From CAIYRG01 sp965247505 (lineage in GTDB: Bacteria; Pseudomonadota; Alphaproteobacteria; Micropepsales; Micropepsaceae), in NCBI GenBank assembly GCA_965247505.1, contig OZ252020.1, forward strand, positions 1,984,001-2,048,000: DNA of 64,000 nt, read 5' to 3'. Below the pieces are notes generated by a model. The model searched no databases. It saw only the letters and a list, made by a program, of their open reading frames with translations, and had not been told where the DNA came from. Shown here piece by piece: positions 43,408 through 54,486 of the stretch (position 1 is its first letter; each line of letters starts with the position of its first letter). The position numbers and the translations under genes are program-made.

Positions 43408-45841
43408 GTGGCGCGGATCGGACGACCGCGAATTTGGAACCAAAGGCCTGCGCTTTTGCGCAAAGCCGCAATCCTCTTTGCGTCGGCTCTGATAGCCGCT
43501 GCCTGTGCCTCATCCGACAATAGCACCAGCGGCGGGACCGGCGGTACTGGCGGCACGGGCGGCAGCACTGGCGGAGGGGGGACCCGGCGGCGGTACCGGC
43601 GGCGGAGGGGGCGGAGGAACATCTCCACTAAGCGCGGCGAGTTTTAGAACAACAGAATATTTAAGGTCCTGGGCGCTCGATGCAATTGCTGCCGCCGAAG
43701 CCTATGCGCTTGGGTATACCGGCGACGGCGTAACCATCGGGGTCGTCGACTTTAATTTTGATTTGACTTCGTCCGAAGTGAATTACGGCGCCGCGAGCGT
43801 TGGCGCTGATAGCCAAGCAATTGCATGGTACGAAGCGGTGCAAGGCACCGGATCCGCAACCGAGGACCTGCATGGCCATGCCGTGTCCGCCACTGCCGCC
43901 GGTCTCAAGAACGATGATGGGATTCATGGCGTTGCATTCGACGCCGAAGTTCTGGCTGTTGATTTTTTTGCCAATGTTAATGCGCGAGACGTCGTGCAAG
44001 ACGGCTTCACGTCCCATGTCTCCGATCCCTGGACCTATCTCACTTCGCGCGGCGTCAAGATCATCAATAAGTCTTATGGTTATGATGACGGAGACAGCGT
44101 CGAGGTCCCGGACGACGTGACCGAATTTTACGACAATGCATCTGCCGTGACCGCTATCGAAAACGACGCGCTTCTGGTTGCATCGGCCGGTAACAATGCC
44201 GGCCCCAATCCCATTCGTTCCAATCAGGACATTGTGTACGGCATTGTCGCCAACAATCTTGAAGACGGCTCCGGCGCGTTCATGATCGTCGGATCGGTTC
44301 GGCAAACAATCAGCGGCTTTGAGATACCGGGCTTTTCCAACCGTGCAGGGAACTTAGAGGACTATTTCATGGTTGCGCCCGGAGAGGGCCTTGTCTTTCC
44401 CTTCCCCCCCGAATGTGCGCCGAGCTTTCTCTGCGTTGGCAGTGGAACATCCTTTTCGGCGCCTCTTGTGACGGGTGCCGCCGCCTTGGTCCTCGAGCGT
44501 TGGCCGTAACTAACCGCTAGGGAAATCGCAGATATTCTTTTCGACTCTGCAACCGATCTTGGCAATCCGGGGCCGGATGCAATTTACGGTCAGGGCATGC
44601 TGAACGTTTTCGCCGCGCTCCAGCCCCTGGGCGTCACAACGCTTAGCGTCCAAAACGGCGTGGAATTTGCCACCGAAAATACGGGGATCGTTTTGGGCGA
44701 TGCTTTCGGCGATGCGCCGCAATTGCGCATCGCGCTTCAGGCGGTTCCCATTCACGATTCCTTCGGGCGCGAGTTCGGAATAGATCTCTCCAATTTTGTG
44801 TGGAACGCGCCGCGATCGAACTTCGCCGGCATTATGGAACAAAAATCCCGTTGGCACGGCGCGGCCTACCGTCTCGGCTTCACCAGCGGTGTTTCGGTGC
44901 AGCTTTACGACGAACAAAAAATTTCCTTAACCACACATAACGGTTTGGAGGAGCCCGATGCCTATCGCGGGGTCGTACGATTCACCGGACGAAGCGGCGC
45001 AATTGCTTGGACGGCGGGGAGCGGTCTGGCGTTAAGCACCGCGTTGGCGAACAACGGAGAAGATGAGGGCATCGCGCCTTTAACGCGCGCGTTCTCGAAC
45101 ATGTTGGAGACTCGCGTGGGCCATTTCGCTACCGGGCGGCTCGCGCTGAACGAGCGCACAAACCTTTCCTTCGGAATGTCGCACGCACGCAATGCAAACG
45201 CACTCGGCGATTATATGGCCGCGCCGTATAGGGGAATCCGCCTGAACGCCGCAGCTCTGCGATTGGACTATGCCGCACCGCTCTCCGACTTTTCGCTCGA
45301 AATGGGAAGTGCGCTGGAAGAGGGTGCAGTCTTGGGAAGCACGGGCACCGGCGCACTCAATCTTGCCGAGCGCTCGGCAAGTGTTTGGACAAGATTCGGC
45401 GGCGATGTGCAGCTGGGTGGGAATTGGTCGCTGAAAGCTTCGACATCGCTTGCGCTGACAAATCCCAACCAAAAAAGCGGAAATCTTGTCGCCAATTTTG
45501 CTCCGATCATTTCCAGTACAACGTCATTCGGATTCGCGCGAAACAATCTTTTTTCGCCGGGCGACGCGTTGTCCCTCACATTGCATCAGCCGCTTCGCGC
45601 CGAGCGCGCGCATATGACTTTATTCACGGCGGGCATTGACCCGGGTACCGGCGCCGGGGCTTTGCAGAATAGCGATATTTCGCTCACCCCTTCGGGCCGC
45701 GAAATTGCGCTCGAGCCTGGATATGGCGGAAATTTTGGGGCATGGAGGTCTCAAGTTAATATCGCCTTTCGCCATGATGCAGGCCATGTCGCAGGCGAGA
45801 AGAGCGCCGCGGCCATGATTTGGTTGTCGCGTTGGTTTTAG
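43408..45841 (+). pseudogene. Subtilisin-like (S8) autotransporter lipoprotein, frameshift and in-frame stop
   Basis: The N-terminus has a lipoprotein signal (ASALIAAACASS) and a Gly-rich linker. An extra G in the run at 43576-43581 shifts the frame. The S8 domain then follows with all three catalytic residues: Asp (GVVDFNFD), His (EDLHGHAVSATAAG) and Ser (GTSFSAPLVTGAAAL). A TAA at 44507-44509 interrupts the same frame after LVLERWP, where CAA (Gln) would keep it open. Beyond it the sequence continues in frame through LTAREIADILFD to a beta-barrel ending WLSRWF, with a terminal Phe. The architecture matches SphB1/NalP-type proteases that clip surface proteins. Either decay or base-call errors explain the two breaks. 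Confidence 0.85.
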
Positions 45842-45860
45842 ACCCTTATTTCTTGCCATT

Positions 45861-46811
45861 ATGAAAGCCGTCGTCTTTCACTTTCGTGGCGATGCTTGGC
45901 TGCGCTGCTGGGAGGAGGATTTTCCGGAACTCGGCTGCCGCCTGGTGATCACGCTCGCCGATTTGGAGCGCGAGATTGCAGATGCCGATATTCTACTGCT
46001 GACCAACCGCTCCGCCTCGCCGGAGCTAAGAGAAATTCTCCGTACAAAAGCAAACGCATTGAAGTGGATCCATTTTTTGACTGCGGGCTTCGACCGTGGC
46101 CTGACCATGGGTCTGCCCCACGGCGTCCGGGTCAGCTATTCGGCAGGGGTGAAAGCGCCGATGGTCGCCGAGCACGCGCTTGCTCTTCTTCTTGCGCTCG
46201 CTCGCGGTCTCCCGCGCATCATCGCGGCACAAAAGGCCCATCATTGGCTGCGCGAAGAAATCAGCGAAGAAATTTCGACACTGGAAGAAAAAACGGTGTG
46301 TATCATCGGCCTTGGCCATGTTGGGCGTGAGGTCGCCCGCAAGCTCAAAGCGTTTCATGCCAATGTGATTGCGGTTTCTCGCACCGGAAAATCCGGTGGC
46401 GAAGTCGGTACTGTGTTTCCGCGCGCGCACCTAACTGATGCGCTAGCGCTGGCCGACGCAATCGTGATTTGCACCGGCGCCGACGACACCACGCAGCATA
46501 TGATCGGTGCGAAGGCATTGGCCGCCGTGAAACGCGGCGCGCTGCTCGTTAATGTCTCGCGCGGTAGCCTTGTCGACGAAACCGCGCTTGTCGAGGCACT
46601 CGCGCGCGGGGCTTTGAGTGGTGTGGCGCTCGACGTTCAGGAAACCGAACCGCACCCTGCGACAAGTCCTTTATGGGATCTGCCGAACGTCATCGTCTCG
46701 CCGCATAGCGCGGGCGCAGGCTCTAATGCTTACGTTTCGCACAGAGAACTATTTCGCGAAAATCTCGAGCGATTTCTTGCAGGTAAACCGCTTAGGAACC
46801 AATACCATTAG
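45861..46811 (+). CDS. D-isomer 2-hydroxyacid dehydrogenase family protein
   Basis: A 316-residue NAD(P)-dependent dehydrogenase. The nucleotide-binding domain has IIGLGHVGREVARKL, and the catalytic residues are visible: Arg in LLVNVSRGSLVDE, Glu in DVQETEPHP and His in VIVSPHSAGAGSN. It interconverts 2-oxoacids and D-2-hydroxyacids such as glyoxylate/glycolate or hydroxypyruvate/glycerate. It starts 19 bases after the autotransporter gene, but a functional link is not evident. It is convergent with the halogenase gene. Confidence 0.93.
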   Translation: MKAVVFHFRGDAWLRCWEEDFPELGCRLVITLADLEREIADADILLLTNRSASPELREILRTKANALKWIHFLTAGFDRGLTMGLPHGVRVSYSAGVKAPMVAEHALALLLALARGLPRIIAAQKAHHWLREEISEEISTLEEKTVCIIGLGHVGREVARKLKAFHANVIAVSRTGKSGGEVGTVFPRAHLTDALALADAIVICTGADDTTQHMIGAKALAAVKRGALLVNVSRGSLVDETALVEALARGALSGVALDVQETEPHPATSPLWDLPNVIVSPHSAGAGSNAYVSHRELFRENLERFLAGKPLRNQYH

Positions 46812-46826
46812 ATCAGCGCGGCGGAT

Positions 46827-48493
46827 TTAGCGGTTCGTCGGCGCTGGCGACATAACAGGGCGGTTTTCGATATCGAGATTTCCAGTATCGCCGATTAGTG
46901 GCTCGGTGATCTCCACTTTGCGCTCCGCGCTTTCGCCGGTCTTCGCCCGCGCTAACATCGTATCGACCAATTCCTGATGATTGGCGACCCGTTTCAACAC
47001 CGCCTTCTTTCGTGTCAGCACTTCGTTACAATATGTTTGCCACATCGGCGGGGTAACGACTTCCGAACCTCCGAGCGTTTTGTCCTTGTAGAAATTATTG
47101 CCCATGAGAATGCAGGCAATACTCCATTGGTTGAACACGGTGCGGATGCGCGGATCGATGGGGTTCGGCATCGCACAGCTCCAGGTCTTGAAATGCCCCA
47201 CAAGGCTGTCGGAGGTTTTCACTTCGTTCTGTATTGCCTTCCAATAGGGCGTGTCCGCGCGGTTGCTCAGCTTGAAATGCATTCCTAGAAAATCGCGAAT
47301 TTCTTCGTAAAGGCGCTGCGTGGCGCCGTTAAAGTGATCGAGCAATGGTTGCTCATAATCGGTGGTCGGCAAATCGTAGATCAGCCAGCGTATCTACAAC
47401 TCCACCGACATAATCGCCGTCGATTCCAAGGGCTCGATGAACCCGCTTGAGAGACCGATCGCAACGCAATTCTTGACCCAGGAATTGCGCGTATGACCAA
47501 TGCGCATCTTTAGAACGCGCGGTTCGGTTTTCTTGCCGACCGGACCAAGAAACTTCTGAAACTCTTCGATCGCTTCGTCATCTTTTTTGAACGCACTGGA
47601 AAACACGTAGCCCGTTCCTACACGCGTTTGCAGCGGAATGTTCCAAGCCCAACCCGCCTCCATTGCGGTGCTCGTGGTCATCGGGTTTAGCGTTTTCGGC
47701 TCGTCGTGATCGACTTGGATTGGAATCGCACGGTCGTTAATGAGGTAATCCGAATAAGATACAAACGGCTCCTTCATCGCTTCATTGATGAGTACCCCTT
47801 GAAGCCGGAGCAATCGATGACAAGTTCGACCGGCCAATCGCCGTGTTCTTTCAGCTTCAGTGAAGAGATGAAACCGCGCTTGTTCTTGTTCACTTTGACG
47901 ACCTTATCGCGCACATATTTAACGCCGCGCGCTATGGCGACTTCCTCGAAGAACGTGGCCAGTTTCGTCGCGTCTAAATGATAGGCATATTGCAGGGCGC
48001 CGCCGAAGGCCGGTCCGTTCAGCGCACGCGGTCCGCGTCCCGCCTCCATCGCATCGCGCGTATGGCTGATGACGCGCACGAAATCCTGGTCCGAAACCTC
48101 GTTCTTTCCCGGAATGCCGTGGGTCTTGAACGAATAGCCGGGATTGAATCCATAGGCCGTGAGACCGCCGGTAAAGGGATGAACGAATTCGACAAATTTG
48201 CCGTCATCGTCCTTGTTCCAATTCTTAAACCAAATCCCGAGCTTAAATGTCGCCTCGGTGCGCTGCATGAATTCCGCTTCGGAAATGCCGAGCGTTTTCA
48301 GCGTGCCTTTAAGCGTCGGGACGGTCGCCTCGCCGACCCCGATCCGGGGGACATCGGGCGCCTCAATCAGGGTAATTTTGACATCCGGGTTTGCGGTCGG
48401 GCCCGATTGCAGACGCTTGTTGAGAAGCGCAGCGGTAATCCAGCCGACGGTCCCACAGCCGACAATAGTAATATTTGTGATCGGCTTACCCAT
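46827..48493 (-). pseudogene. Flavin-dependent tryptophan halogenase family gene, frameshift and in-frame stop
   Basis: The N-terminal part (47815-48493) has the FAD motif IVGCGTVGWITAALLNKRL, RIGVGEATVPTLKGTLKTLG and an FGGALQYAYHLDATKLATFF segment. At the C-run 47795-47798 one base is missing; the next piece (from FKG to LINEAMKEPF) carries the halogenase motif GWAWNIPLQTRVG and SGFIEPLESTAIMSVEL. A TAG at 47394-47396 in that frame, where CAG would read on, is followed after it by the remaining 190 or so codons (LIYDLPTTDYEQPLLDHFNG to the end at 46827). Total length, about 550 residues, is normal for flavin-dependent halogenases that chlorinate or brominate tryptophan or other aromatics. 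As read it is disrupted. Confidence 0.87.
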
Positions 48494-49235
48494 TGATGTG
48501 CCACCCCATTAAACTGAGCCCCCTGCAAAATCGGCGGGAGTATTACCACTCCAGCCCCCAGAGAAAACCGCTTTCTTCGAAAAGCTGGCTGCGGCGAGGG
48601 CGCGCAGGGCCTAAGCTCCAAACCTTAGCCTGTTCAAAAAAATTATTATAATCAATAACTTATAACATGAAATCGGCGCACTCCAAGCCCTTCGTCCGGA
48701 GCGTGTCCGCCTTCAATGAGGCCGCGGGGTGAGAAGATCAGGTTGAGGAGCGAATAACACGATCCCCCCCAGACTTAACGCCTATCCGTCCAAGCGAGGC
48801 TGGAACCGTTTTTGGCGTAAGCAGGAAAATAAAGTTTTCCGCTGAAACTTTTGGCCACAGCGGCAAGATGTCCCGCTTTTCTTGGGAAGAATGACGGCCC
48901 GCCATCTCTCGGGCGCCAGCCGGTCAATATTAGATTATTTCTTATTGCATGAATTCAAAAGGCTATAGCACCTAATCGCGATAGCTTCGACTGCTCCAGG
49001 CGAATTTCACTCTTGGAGCCTTTGTTTGCGCCTCTACAAATTGCTCGTAATTTGCCTGCGCCTCAGTTGTCCCGGCGCCCGACCAGACCCAATTATGTGT
49101 TGAAGCGGAACCGAACTCGGCGCTAAAGTATACAGTTATGACGAATTTGCTCTTTGGGCGGATTCGCGATTTATTTATGTAGGATTTTCATGTCACTTCC
49201 GCTTGCAACGCGCGGAGATTCTCTGGGGGTTTATT
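48494..49235. other. 742-base intergenic region without a recognised gene
   Basis: The region between the divergent halogenase and OmpA-like genes is AT-richer in places (around 48640-48660 and 48930-48960). It holds no frame with a recognisable domain and no RNA that I can name. It must include promoters for both neighbours. No further structure is claimed. Confidence 0.55.
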
Positions 49236-50912
<1,677 letters not shown>

Positions 50913-50945
50913 ATGAGATCGTCAAAGGGTCTGTAAACTAAGTAC

Positions 50946-50979
50946 AAAAGGGCGGGCGCCAATAACGCCCGCCCTTTTT
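50946..50979 (+). terminator. Rho-independent terminator after the OmpA-like gene
   Basis: A GC-rich stem (GGGCGGGCG at 50950-50958 with CGCCCGCCC at 50966-50974) is extended by A/T pairs, with a 7-base loop and a T5 run. It lies 34 bases after the stop codon at 50912. Confidence 0.9.
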
Positions 50980-51015
50980 CTATGAGCGACAGCTGCGCAA
51001 CAGTACGCTGCGGAG

Positions 51016-51041
51016 TGTCCGCTATTGATACTTGGCGGACA
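51016..51041. repeat. Short inverted repeat TGTCCGC/GCGGACA
   Basis: Seven-base arms with a 12-base spacer lie in the gap between the terminator and the methyltransferase gene. They may form a weak operator or hairpin; no known site is recognised. Confidence 0.4.
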
Positions 51042-51173
51042 TCTAGGTGCCCTCTCCACGGCAGTCTTCCCTACGCGCACTCCAAGAAAGCTCGGCCAGC
51101 TCAAGCCAGTATGTGGATAAAGCGCTCTTGTCGATTAGAGTGAGCGAGGCGGCCGCGCAGCCTGGAAAAGGTA

Positions 51174-52004
51174 ATGTTACGTATGAGTGATATGTGCCCG
51201 ACAACTTCCAACACAAATGAGATATGGGAGGAAGATTTATCCTGGCTCGCCACGCGCGGTGTCGAATTAGGCCGCACACTTTGTACATGTTCGGCATTTT
51301 ACCATGTGCTACGGGGTCCTTTAAGGGCCTCGGGGTTTATTGGCGATCTCAAGAAGGGGCAACAAATTCTCGCGTCAACAATTTTGCCCTTAATCAATAA
51401 GGACACACGGGTTTTAATAGCCGGCTCCGCGGACACGAGTATATTCAGCACGATGGGGCGAATTTCCCACAAGCACGCACCGGAAATTACTGTTGTAGAT
51501 AGATGCAGGGCCCCGCTCGCGCTCATTGAAGAATTTGCGGTGATGAGGGACCTGTTCTGCCGCACGCTTCATTCAGATATTAGCGATCTCGATGGACATG
51601 AGAAATGGGATCTCATTCTTCTACATTATACCTCTATGTTCTTTGATCGTTTAAACCGTCAGCGGTGCTTCGAACGCCTATCGCGTTCTTTGGTGCGCGG
51701 CGGAGTTCTCGTGTGCATGGATAGGATGGTGGGGCCGCCTGCAAGTGGGAATAGTAAAGAGCGTGAGTTGGCGTGTTTTCAAGCAGCACGCGAAGCCCTG
51801 CGCGGCTCTGAATTTGAATCTTCTTGGCGGGGTACGGAACTAGATTTGGATGATGTGCTCCGCCACTATTTCCATGAAATTGTCACGCGGGAGGATAACT
51901 ATCCAACAGTCGCGGAAATTGAGGGATTGCTCACGAGTATAGGCTTTAAAATACTTAGCAAGGGGAACACTCGCGTAGAGGCCGCAATCAAGGAAAGGAC
52001 CTAA
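51174..52004 (+). CDS. Class I SAM-dependent methyltransferase-like protein
   Basis: A 276-residue cytosolic protein. The Rossmann-like core is VLIAGSADTSIFSTMGR (motif I region, without the usual GxGxG), VVDRCRAPLALIEE (motif II acid) and WDLILLHYTSMFFDRLN (motif IV region), followed by RGGVLVCMDRM. These parts support a methyltransferase or closely related fold, although the glycine-poor motif I is atypical. Base composition appears lower in G+C than the neighbours, suggesting transfer. It is followed after 66 bases by a CoA-ligase-like gene and may act with it on an activated acid. Start at the ATG 51174 (AAAAGG upstream) or ATG 51183. Confidence 0.6.
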   Translation: MLRMSDMCPTTSNTNEIWEEDLSWLATRGVELGRTLCTCSAFYHVLRGPLRASGFIGDLKKGQQILASTILPLINKDTRVLIAGSADTSIFSTMGRISHKHAPEITVVDRCRAPLALIEEFAVMRDLFCRTLHSDISDLDGHEKWDLILLHYTSMFFDRLNRQRCFERLSRSLVRGGVLVCMDRMVGPPASGNSKERELACFQAAREALRGSEFESSWRGTELDLDDVLRHYFHEIVTREDNYPTVAEIEGLLTSIGFKILSKGNTRVEAAIKERT

Positions 52005-52070
52005 ATTAAAGTTGATGCAGACTCGGTCTCAATCATTGTAGCGGGACACGATGCTTGACGGCCTTATCAA

Positions 52071-53375
52071 ATGACTGACTTTGCGTTGCCCCAATTTTTT
52101 TATGCAACGAACCTTCCCGAGCAGCTGCCCGCCGCTGCGAGGAAAGTTCTAAATATTCAGGATCGTCTCGAGAAATTTGAACGACTTGAGGTCGAGGGTC
52201 AGGCCGACCTCTTGTCTAGACGATTGGTCTCTCTTCTTACGCACGCCAAACGCGATTCGCCGTTTTGGAGAGAACGGCTTCAATCATGGTCTCCAGGGAA
52301 ACAAAGCCTCGACGAAATATTGAGCTCATTTCCTCCATTAACGCGCAACGAACTCCAATCAAACTATGATGACATTGTCGCTCACTTTCCACAGCGAAAG
52401 ACGATGCATGATTTACGGAAGATCAGCTCCGGGTCTACCGGAACCCCCGTGCGCGTCGAACATTTGGCGGAACATTTCCGGCCGGCGCAATACGCTGCGA
52501 GATTGCGCGAAAGCGCTTGGCACAAGATCGATCCTACGAAGTCGTTGGGAAGATTGTCACCGAAGTTTGAGGATAACGATCACGAAGAGCTGGGCCTGCC
52601 GTTTTGTTGGTTCGGTCTGACCGGCATTGGCTTTTCCCGGTGCCTAAAGGGTCGGGAGGAAGGTGAGATTTATGACTATTGCGCATCGAAAACCCCCGCC
52701 TATCTTCTTACTGGCGTGCCCACATTTACGGGCCTTGCCCGCCACGCGATCCGGAGCGGTCGCTGCGATCTACGCCCCGAAATACTTTTGAGTTATGGTT
52801 CCGCCGTCACCCAGGAAGCGCGCGAGATCGTACGCGAAGGGCTGGGCGCCAAGATCATCGATCGCTATTCCGCTGAGGAAACGGGTATCATCGCGATACA
52901 GTGCCCAAAGCACGATCGTCTTCATGTCCAAAGTCCCGTTACGCTGGTTGAGATTGTGGACGAAAACAACGCCCCGTGCCCTGTGGGGCAACCCGGCCGG
53001 GTTCTCGTAACGGTGATGCAAAGTTATGGAATGCCACTCGTCCGCTATGACATCGGTGATGTTGCCGAGTGGGGAGAACCATGTGGCTGCGGCATCATGC
53101 TTCCGGTTATCAAGCAGCTTTGGGGACGCACGCGCCAGCTTATGACCCATCCGGATGGTCGCACGACATTCGCAAGAATCTATGCACGCGACTTTGAGGA
53201 TTTACACGACCTTCAAGAATATCGCTTTGTTCTTCATAAGAATGACGTCATCGTGGCACAATTAAAGGTGAAGGCTCTGTCGCCAGAACTGACGGCTGCA
53301 ATCACCGAGCGGGCCCAGCGCGCAGTTGGTTATCCCTATGATCCTCCCCCTTTGAATTGGTCCACCCTATTGTGA
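52071..53375 (+). CDS. Phenylacetate-CoA ligase (PaaK/CapK)-like adenylate-forming protein, 3' end cut by IS3
   Basis: A 434-residue adenylate-forming enzyme of the PaaK/CapK type. Signatures: the P-loop-like ISSGSTGTPVRVEH, LLSYGSAVTQEAREIV, IIDRYSAEETGIIAIQC (motif A5 region), MPLVRYDIGDVAEWG (ATP-binding Asp) and LPVIKQLWGRTRQLM. Such proteins make acyl-CoAs or acyl-adenylates of aromatic or short carboxylic acids. The last 6 or so residues (WSTLL) come from an IS3 terminal repeat that starts at 53358, so the native C-terminus has been removed. The catalytic Lys that closes the family's C-terminal subdomain is not visible, so activity is uncertain. It is probably in a transcript with the methyltransferase gene. 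Confidence 0.8.
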   Translation: MTDFALPQFFYATNLPEQLPAAARKVLNIQDRLEKFERLEVEGQADLLSRRLVSLLTHAKRDSPFWRERLQSWSPGKQSLDEILSSFPPLTRNELQSNYDDIVAHFPQRKTMHDLRKISSGSTGTPVRVEHLAEHFRPAQYAARLRESAWHKIDPTKSLGRLSPKFEDNDHEELGLPFCWFGLTGIGFSRCLKGREEGEIYDYCASKTPAYLLTGVPTFTGLARHAIRSGRCDLRPEILLSYGSAVTQEAREIVREGLGAKIIDRYSAEETGIIAIQCPKHDRLHVQSPVTLVEIVDENNAPCPVGQPGRVLVTVMQSYGMPLVRYDIGDVAEWGEPCGCGIMLPVIKQLWGRTRQLMTHPDGRTTFARIYARDFEDLHDLQEYRFVLHKNDVIVAQLKVKALSPELTAAITERAQRAVGYPYDPPPLNWSTLL

Positions 53376-53395
53376 TGGAAAGAGGAGGACCGAAG

Positions 53396-53674
53396 ATGGC
53401 TGCTAAGCGCCATAAACCAGAAGAGATCGTATCTAAGCTGCGTCAGGTTGACGTTTTACTGGGGCAAGGGAAGTCTCGGATCGATGCCATTCGCCAGATT
53501 GGCGTAACCGCGTTCACCTACTACCGCTGGCGCAAGAACTATGGCGGCATGGGTACAGATCAGCGCAAACAGTTGAAGCGGCTTAAGGTGGAGAACCAAC
53601 GGCTTCGAAGGGCTGTTGCGGACCTCACGCTTGATAAGCAGATCCTAGCGGAGGCCGCCCGGGGAAACTTCTAA
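53396..53674 (+). CDS. IS3-family transposase OrfA
   Basis: A 92-residue helix-turn-helix and leucine-zipper protein: EEIVSKLRQVDVLLGQGKS, AIRQIGVTAFTYYRWRKNYGG, RLKVENQRLRRAVADLTLDK. It ends in the usual frameshift zone (RGNF and stop), where orfB continues in the -1 or +1 frame as GKLLSPSRRRC. Production of the full transposase would need frameshifting near the GGGGAAAC at 53661-53668. Start at the ATG of MAAKRHKPEE. Confidence 0.88.
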   Translation: MAAKRHKPEEIVSKLRQVDVLLGQGKSRIDAIRQIGVTAFTYYRWRKNYGGMGTDQRKQLKRLKVENQRLRRAVADLTLDKQILAEAARGNF

Positions 53675-53706
53675 GCCCCTCGCGTCGTAGGTGTTGCATT
53701 GATCAG

Positions 53707-54387
53707 GTGCGTGACAAGCTGAGTGTTTCCGAACGCCGTGCCTGTCGCGTACTTGGTCAGCATCGCACCACACAACGCCACGATCCAAGGGGCAAAGAAG
53801 ACGAAGAGCGCCTTGTCGGCGACATGACCGAACTGGCCCGGCAATATGGCCGCTACGGCTATCGTCGCATTGCCACCCTCCTTCGAGAGGCCGGTTGGCA
53901 TATCAATGACAAGCGTGTGGAGCGCCTATGGCGACGGGAGGGGCTTAAGGTCCCACAGAAACAGCCGAAGAAAGGCCGCCTGTGGCTCAATGATGGCTCG
54001 TGTGTCCGCTTGCGGGCAGGCTATGTGAACCACGTCTGGTCCTATGATTTTGTTCATCATCGAACCGACGATGGGCGCGTGTTCCGAACCCTCAACGTCC
54101 TGGATGAGTTTAGTCGGGAATGTCTGGCCATTCGGGTGAAGCGGAAACTCAATTCTACCGATGTGATCGATGTCCTCACCGATCTCTTCATTCTGCATGG
54201 CGTACCAGCCTACATTCGTTCCGATAATGGGCCGGAGTTTGTTGCTGAAGCCGTACGCAACTGGATCAGCGTGGTTGGAGCAAAGACCGCCTACATTGAG
54301 CCTGGAAGCCCCTGGGAGAACGGCTACATCGAGAGCTTCAACGCACGCTTCAGGGACGAACTTCTCAACGGGGAAATCTTCTATTCT
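53707..54387 (+). pseudogene. IS3-family transposase OrfB, 5' part (interrupted by IS21)
   Basis: This carries most of the rve-type integrase core: YGRYGYRRIATLLREAGW, then the first catalytic Asp (WSYDFVHHRTDDGR), the second (IRSDNGPEF) and the Glu region (PGSPWENGYIESFNARF). It stops where IS21 begins at 54388. The last 45 codons (LREAQIVIEQWRRHYNTKRP and following, to TAA at 57109-57111) are on the other side. Taking out IS21 and one TCTATTCT restores the frame exactly (NGEIFYS-LREAQ). Confidence 0.92.
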
Positions 54388-54486
54388 TGAGAACGGCGGT
54401 GACAAATTAGTCCACGGAAGCGGCGGGATTTCCCAGCCGCGGGCGGAGTAAAACTCTGCCACCTGTAGCCTTCGATCTTTTTTGAG

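Noticed and set aside
43661..44305. A 214-codon minus-strand frame opposite the S8 protease
   Set aside because: It has no domain and is fully covered by the protease, whose catalytic residues are clear.
48640..48680. AT-rich stretch considered as a replication origin or attachment site
   Set aside because: No DnaA boxes, iterons or flanking repeats were seen; it is more likely promoter DNA.
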